Shown here in pieces: positions 61,136 to 64,000 of a stretch of 64,000 nt of DNA; position 1 is the stretch's first letter, and the number at the start of each line of letters is the position of its first letter. The stretch comes from Prunella strophiata (Eukaryota > Chordata > Aves > Passeriformes > Prunellidae). The position numbers and the translations under genes were made by a program. The stretch lies in NCBI GenBank assembly GCA_036583965.1, contig JAZBQD010000034.1, forward strand, positions 186,001 through 250,000, written 5' to 3'. Below the pieces are notes generated by a model, which ran no database searches, was not told where the DNA came from, and worked only from the letters and a program-made list of their open reading frames with translations.

Positions 61136-61762
61136 TGTGAAAAATGCCAATCACTTGTTGTTTTAAAATTTTAAAAGTTTAACAGAAATAAGACGGTTAT
61201 AAAAATAGTAATATAATTAGAGTAAATAAAACTTGAACAGTTTAGATAGGACAATACAAGACAATAAAAAACTGAGAGTTCTGAACAGGTTCGGGTGCCC
61301 TCCTGGGCCAATCAAGCCCCAAAACCACACCCGTTTAACAGAGGATTAACCCTTAAAGGCAATAACCTGTTGCATACTCATATATCTCATGCATGATGCA
61401 TAAATTCCATTCAAAACAAAGGATTTCATCTGGTTTTTGTCATCTTTTCTCTTGATCCTGATGGAGTCTCTGGGGCTGAGTGAGGCAGGAAGAAGTTGGT
61501 CACTTCTGATAAGAGTCATAAATTCTTTCTTCTCTGAAAGATTTAGGTGTCCTGTGGCTGCTATCTTTGTGCGAATACCTCATTCCTCTTGTAAAAAACA
61601 TATCTTACATACATAGTCTCTATTTTAATTACAAAAACTACAATTTAACTATAACACTACATTTACCATACTATTAAAATATCAATATAGCACTACAAAT
61701 CGATACAACATAATACATATAGTATTTGTGAAAAGCCAATCATGTAATATGCATTTTTCACA
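61136..61762 (-). mobile_element. 628-bp LTR family, copy 3 (solo LTR)
   Basis: The 627-bp element runs from TGTGAAAAATGCC to GCATTTTTCACA on the plus strand and is close in sequence to 32585-33212. Flanks GCACA (61131-61135) and GTACA (61763-61767) agree at four of five positions, fitting a decayed 5-bp target duplication. No viral genes adjoin it. Confidence 0.85.
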
Positions 61763-61886
61763 GTACACATTTTATCATTCCTTCAAGGAAAAATGTCCAT
61801 TAAATATTTGTATCTGAGTTGATATTGAAGCAATACACGGAATAAATAGACTCCACAACCTGATGTAGGTATGAAGTGGGTGTGTA

Positions 61887-62377
61887 TGTCAGCGCCCAGC
61901 ACAAGAGTTCTCGTGAAAACTTGTGCATCGAGCTTTGGTCTGACTTACACCTTTATTTACAAAGATGTTCCGTATGCATTAAGTTACACAACTTTTTCAT
62001 ACATATTCAACCCTTGGCTCCACCTGTCCTTGCCTCACATGGTAATTAGATGCACGCCCTTCTGGGCATGCGTTGTTTGCTGTGGTGGTCGTATGGGGGT
62101 CTTTGGTGGTCTCTGAGGCTGAAGATTGTGGTCTTCCTCATGGTTGAACTTTTGAACTTTTCTCCTTTGCGCGTGCGCTTTTGGTCCTTCGGTGCTTATC
62201 TGAATACGTCTGTCGGTCTTGGTGAGTTTGGAGACAGTTTCTTTTATCTAGGTCTTTGCATTCTTTGGTCTTCTTCTGGTATTGTTCTTTATGCAAGAAG
62301 TTTCAGAAATGTGCATTTTCCTATGCCCTTTGTACCATGGCAGAGGTTTCTTAAGTAAAAATGGTTAAAATTCAACA
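61887..62377 (-). mobile_element. Probable solo LTR, another family
   Basis: The minus strand reads from TGTTGAATTTT to GGGCGCTGACA. AATAAA (61952-61957) lies about 65 bases from the U5 end. The U3 part includes GCGC-rich words near 62168-62178. Only 124 bases separate it from the 628-bp LTR to the left. No target duplication is apparent, so exact ends may differ by a few bases. Confidence 0.6.
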
Positions 62378-63595
62378 CATAATTCTACAAGCTAAAATTT
62401 AAATGCTTCATTTATATTGCTAACTCAACTTAACTCTAAAAATCTTTATTTCAATATGTATTTAAAAATCAAACAACTTGGAGAATCTGCTGTAAATATC
62501 AGCATCAATATAGGTGAGACTAGGATTTTTTATTTCCCTTGCAGGTTTCGCCATAAAAGAAGTATCCTGAATTCCCTTCTCTCTTCTTCCCCAGTTTCAT
62601 GCTTCCTGTTACAAAAATTGCTCAGAAAACTGAAGTTTAGATAATGTTTGTTCTTTACACAATTACTATAAATTGGTTAAATAGGCCATTTTGACATTGA
62701 ATTTTTCCCCAAAAAAGCCTTTGAGTTTTTGTTTATGGTTCATTACTGTTTGCAATTAACTGGGTGGGAAAAGAAATGGGAAAATGCTGATTTATGTTTC
62801 ACGAATGACAGCTCCCTATTTCTGGTTGCTCCATATTTGTGGTTTAAAGCCTGGTTTATTAATAAATAAGTAGAATTTCTCTGTGTCTTTGATCATTGAT
62901 ACAATCACACAGAATACTGATTGTTTTAAAGGAGTTTCCAGTTAATCTCTAGCACATGTGCTGTATCACAAGTCAAAACATCACCTTAAAAGAACTATGC
63001 TCAGTGAATAAATACAAAAGAGGCTCACTCTCCTGTTTGGAGTGAATGTACTGTTGGTGAAAGTGATAGGTTTAACACTGATTTGGGCTGATCAGCTGTC
63101 AGGACAGACTATGAAATGTCACTCCTAAAATAGCTGCTGACAAAATTCAAACTAATTTTTTTTAAAAAAAATTATCCATCTTAATAGCTAGACCTGAAAA
63201 GGAATAACCTGGTTTTCTGAAGTCCTGGACTTTTCAGAAATTTTATGGATTTTTGTACATCTTAAAGACAAGGTATTTCATTACAACAACCGGGTTTGAC
63301 CTACTACCTAATGAGGGGGAAAAAGTTCCCCTCAAAGCTAACAAACAAAACTGAAAAAAATCAACTCCAACTTTCAACACCAGACAGTGCCAGGTCCTTT
63401 AGGTTTTTGGTTGTTTCTGAAGATCTGCTTAATGTGAAAACTGCTCATGTAGGCCTTGGTTTCCCAGCCTGTCAGCATTTTGTCCCAGTTCATGCATATC
63501 AGGAGATTTTAATGAGAAAACTGTGTTTGGGATAAGGGTCAGCAGTTCCTTACTCACTTAACGTTTTTTCTAATCTGCGTGTGCTGCGGAAAGCC
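62378..63595. other. No gene recognised
   Basis: AT-rich DNA with an A/T run near 63153-63170 and no recognisable gene or repeat. Confidence 0.55.
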
Positions 63596-63850
63596 TTGGA
63601 TTCAGAGGCAGAGCCTTTCCCAGGACTGTGGCACAAGCCCAGCCCAACCGAGCCCTGCTCGAGGAGCGGCAGCGCTGCCGGGGGGAGCGGGGTGGAGCGG
63701 GGCAGGGCAGCTCCTGCAGGGAGCCGGGCAGGGCAGGGCAGGGCAGCTCCTGCAGGGAGCCGGGCAGGGACGGCACCGCCCGGGGCCGGGGCGGCTCCTG
63801 CACCGAGCGCTCCCCCACCGGCCCCAACACCGCTCACCTCCAGCTTCATC
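63596..63850. repeat. GC- and CpG-rich block with a two-unit minisatellite
   Basis: About 250 bases are strongly GC-rich with many CpG pairs, unlike the surrounding AT-rich DNA. Inside (63699-63770) the string GGGCAGCTCCTGCAGGGAGC occurs twice in tandem with a GGGCA spacer. Open frames on both strands (up to 116 codons) are repetitive in Pro/Ala/Gly/Arg and are not convincing. It could be a CpG island at a promoter or just a GC-rich minisatellite. Confidence 0.65.
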
Positions 63851-64000
63851 TGCCGCCAGCAGAGCCGTGCGGAGGTGGAGGCCAGTTCGCCAATGGGCAA
63901 TAACTCAGTGAGAAATAATTCCCATAACTCAGCCCACCTCTTCAGGGTTTATTTGCAGCTGGTTCCATTAAATCTGGTAGTTATATTCGAGGTTAACGAA

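Noticed and set aside
1..64000. CRISPR arrays, prokaryotic operons, tRNA or rRNA genes
   Set aside because: No regularly spaced repeats with unique spacers, no ribosome binding sites with dense coding, and no cloverleaf with A/B boxes was seen. The window is vertebrate DNA.

Overview
The window looks like non-coding DNA from a bird genome, probably a songbird. It is vertebrate-like and fairly AT-rich, carries 3' ends of avian CR1 LINEs (39.1 kb, 52.7 kb), and holds many LTR retroelements of the kind abundant in passerines. I found no convincing host protein-coding exon, tRNA, rRNA or CRISPR array. The only protein homology I can support is retroviral.

Layout. 1-25 kb: unannotated DNA with an LTR-like repeat (6.8 kb), a solo-LTR candidate (7.9-8.3 kb), a 29/24-bp minisatellite (13.7 kb), another LTR candidate (21.9-22.4 kb) and a possible retroposed mRNA end (22.8 kb). 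25.2-32.6 kb: ERV-A, a gammaretrovirus-like provirus on the minus strand with gag, pro, RT, RNase H and integrase, all broken, and almost no env. A 597-bp solo LTR with a 6-bp target duplication interrupts its gag. Its 5' side abuts LTR-like DNA that does not match its 3' LTR. 32.6-33.2 kb: one of three copies of a ~628-bp LTR family (others at 43.6 and 61.1 kb). 33.2-39.9 kb: mostly featureless, with a short interstitial telomeric repeat (37.8 kb) and a CR1 end. 39.9-45.4 kb: ERV-B, a second and different gammaretrovirus-like provirus on the minus strand. It has paired 591-bp LTRs, a tRNA-Arg-type primer binding site, a 4-bp target duplication, gag, pro and the start of RT, then a large deletion that joins RT to the last part of env. 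One of the 628-bp LTRs is nested in its leader. 45.4-64 kb: a tetranucleotide microsatellite, a CR1 end, further LTR pieces, and a GC/CpG-rich block at the right edge.

Nearly every element that can be oriented (two proviruses, the LTRs with poly(A) signals, both CR1 ends) lies on the minus strand. Such a bias is known for insertions inside introns of genes on the opposite strand, so the window may sit in a large intron of a plus-strand gene; this is inference only.

Within each provirus the parts follow the normal retroviral order (LTR, primer site, gag, stop codon, pro, pol, env remnant, polypurine tract, LTR). Neither could make a full set of proteins. I found no clearly new biological system. 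The most useful leads are ERV-B's structure and its locally divergent LTRs, the mismatched LTRs of ERV-A, the different gag stop codons (UAG in ERV-A, UGA in ERV-B), and the telomeric insert.
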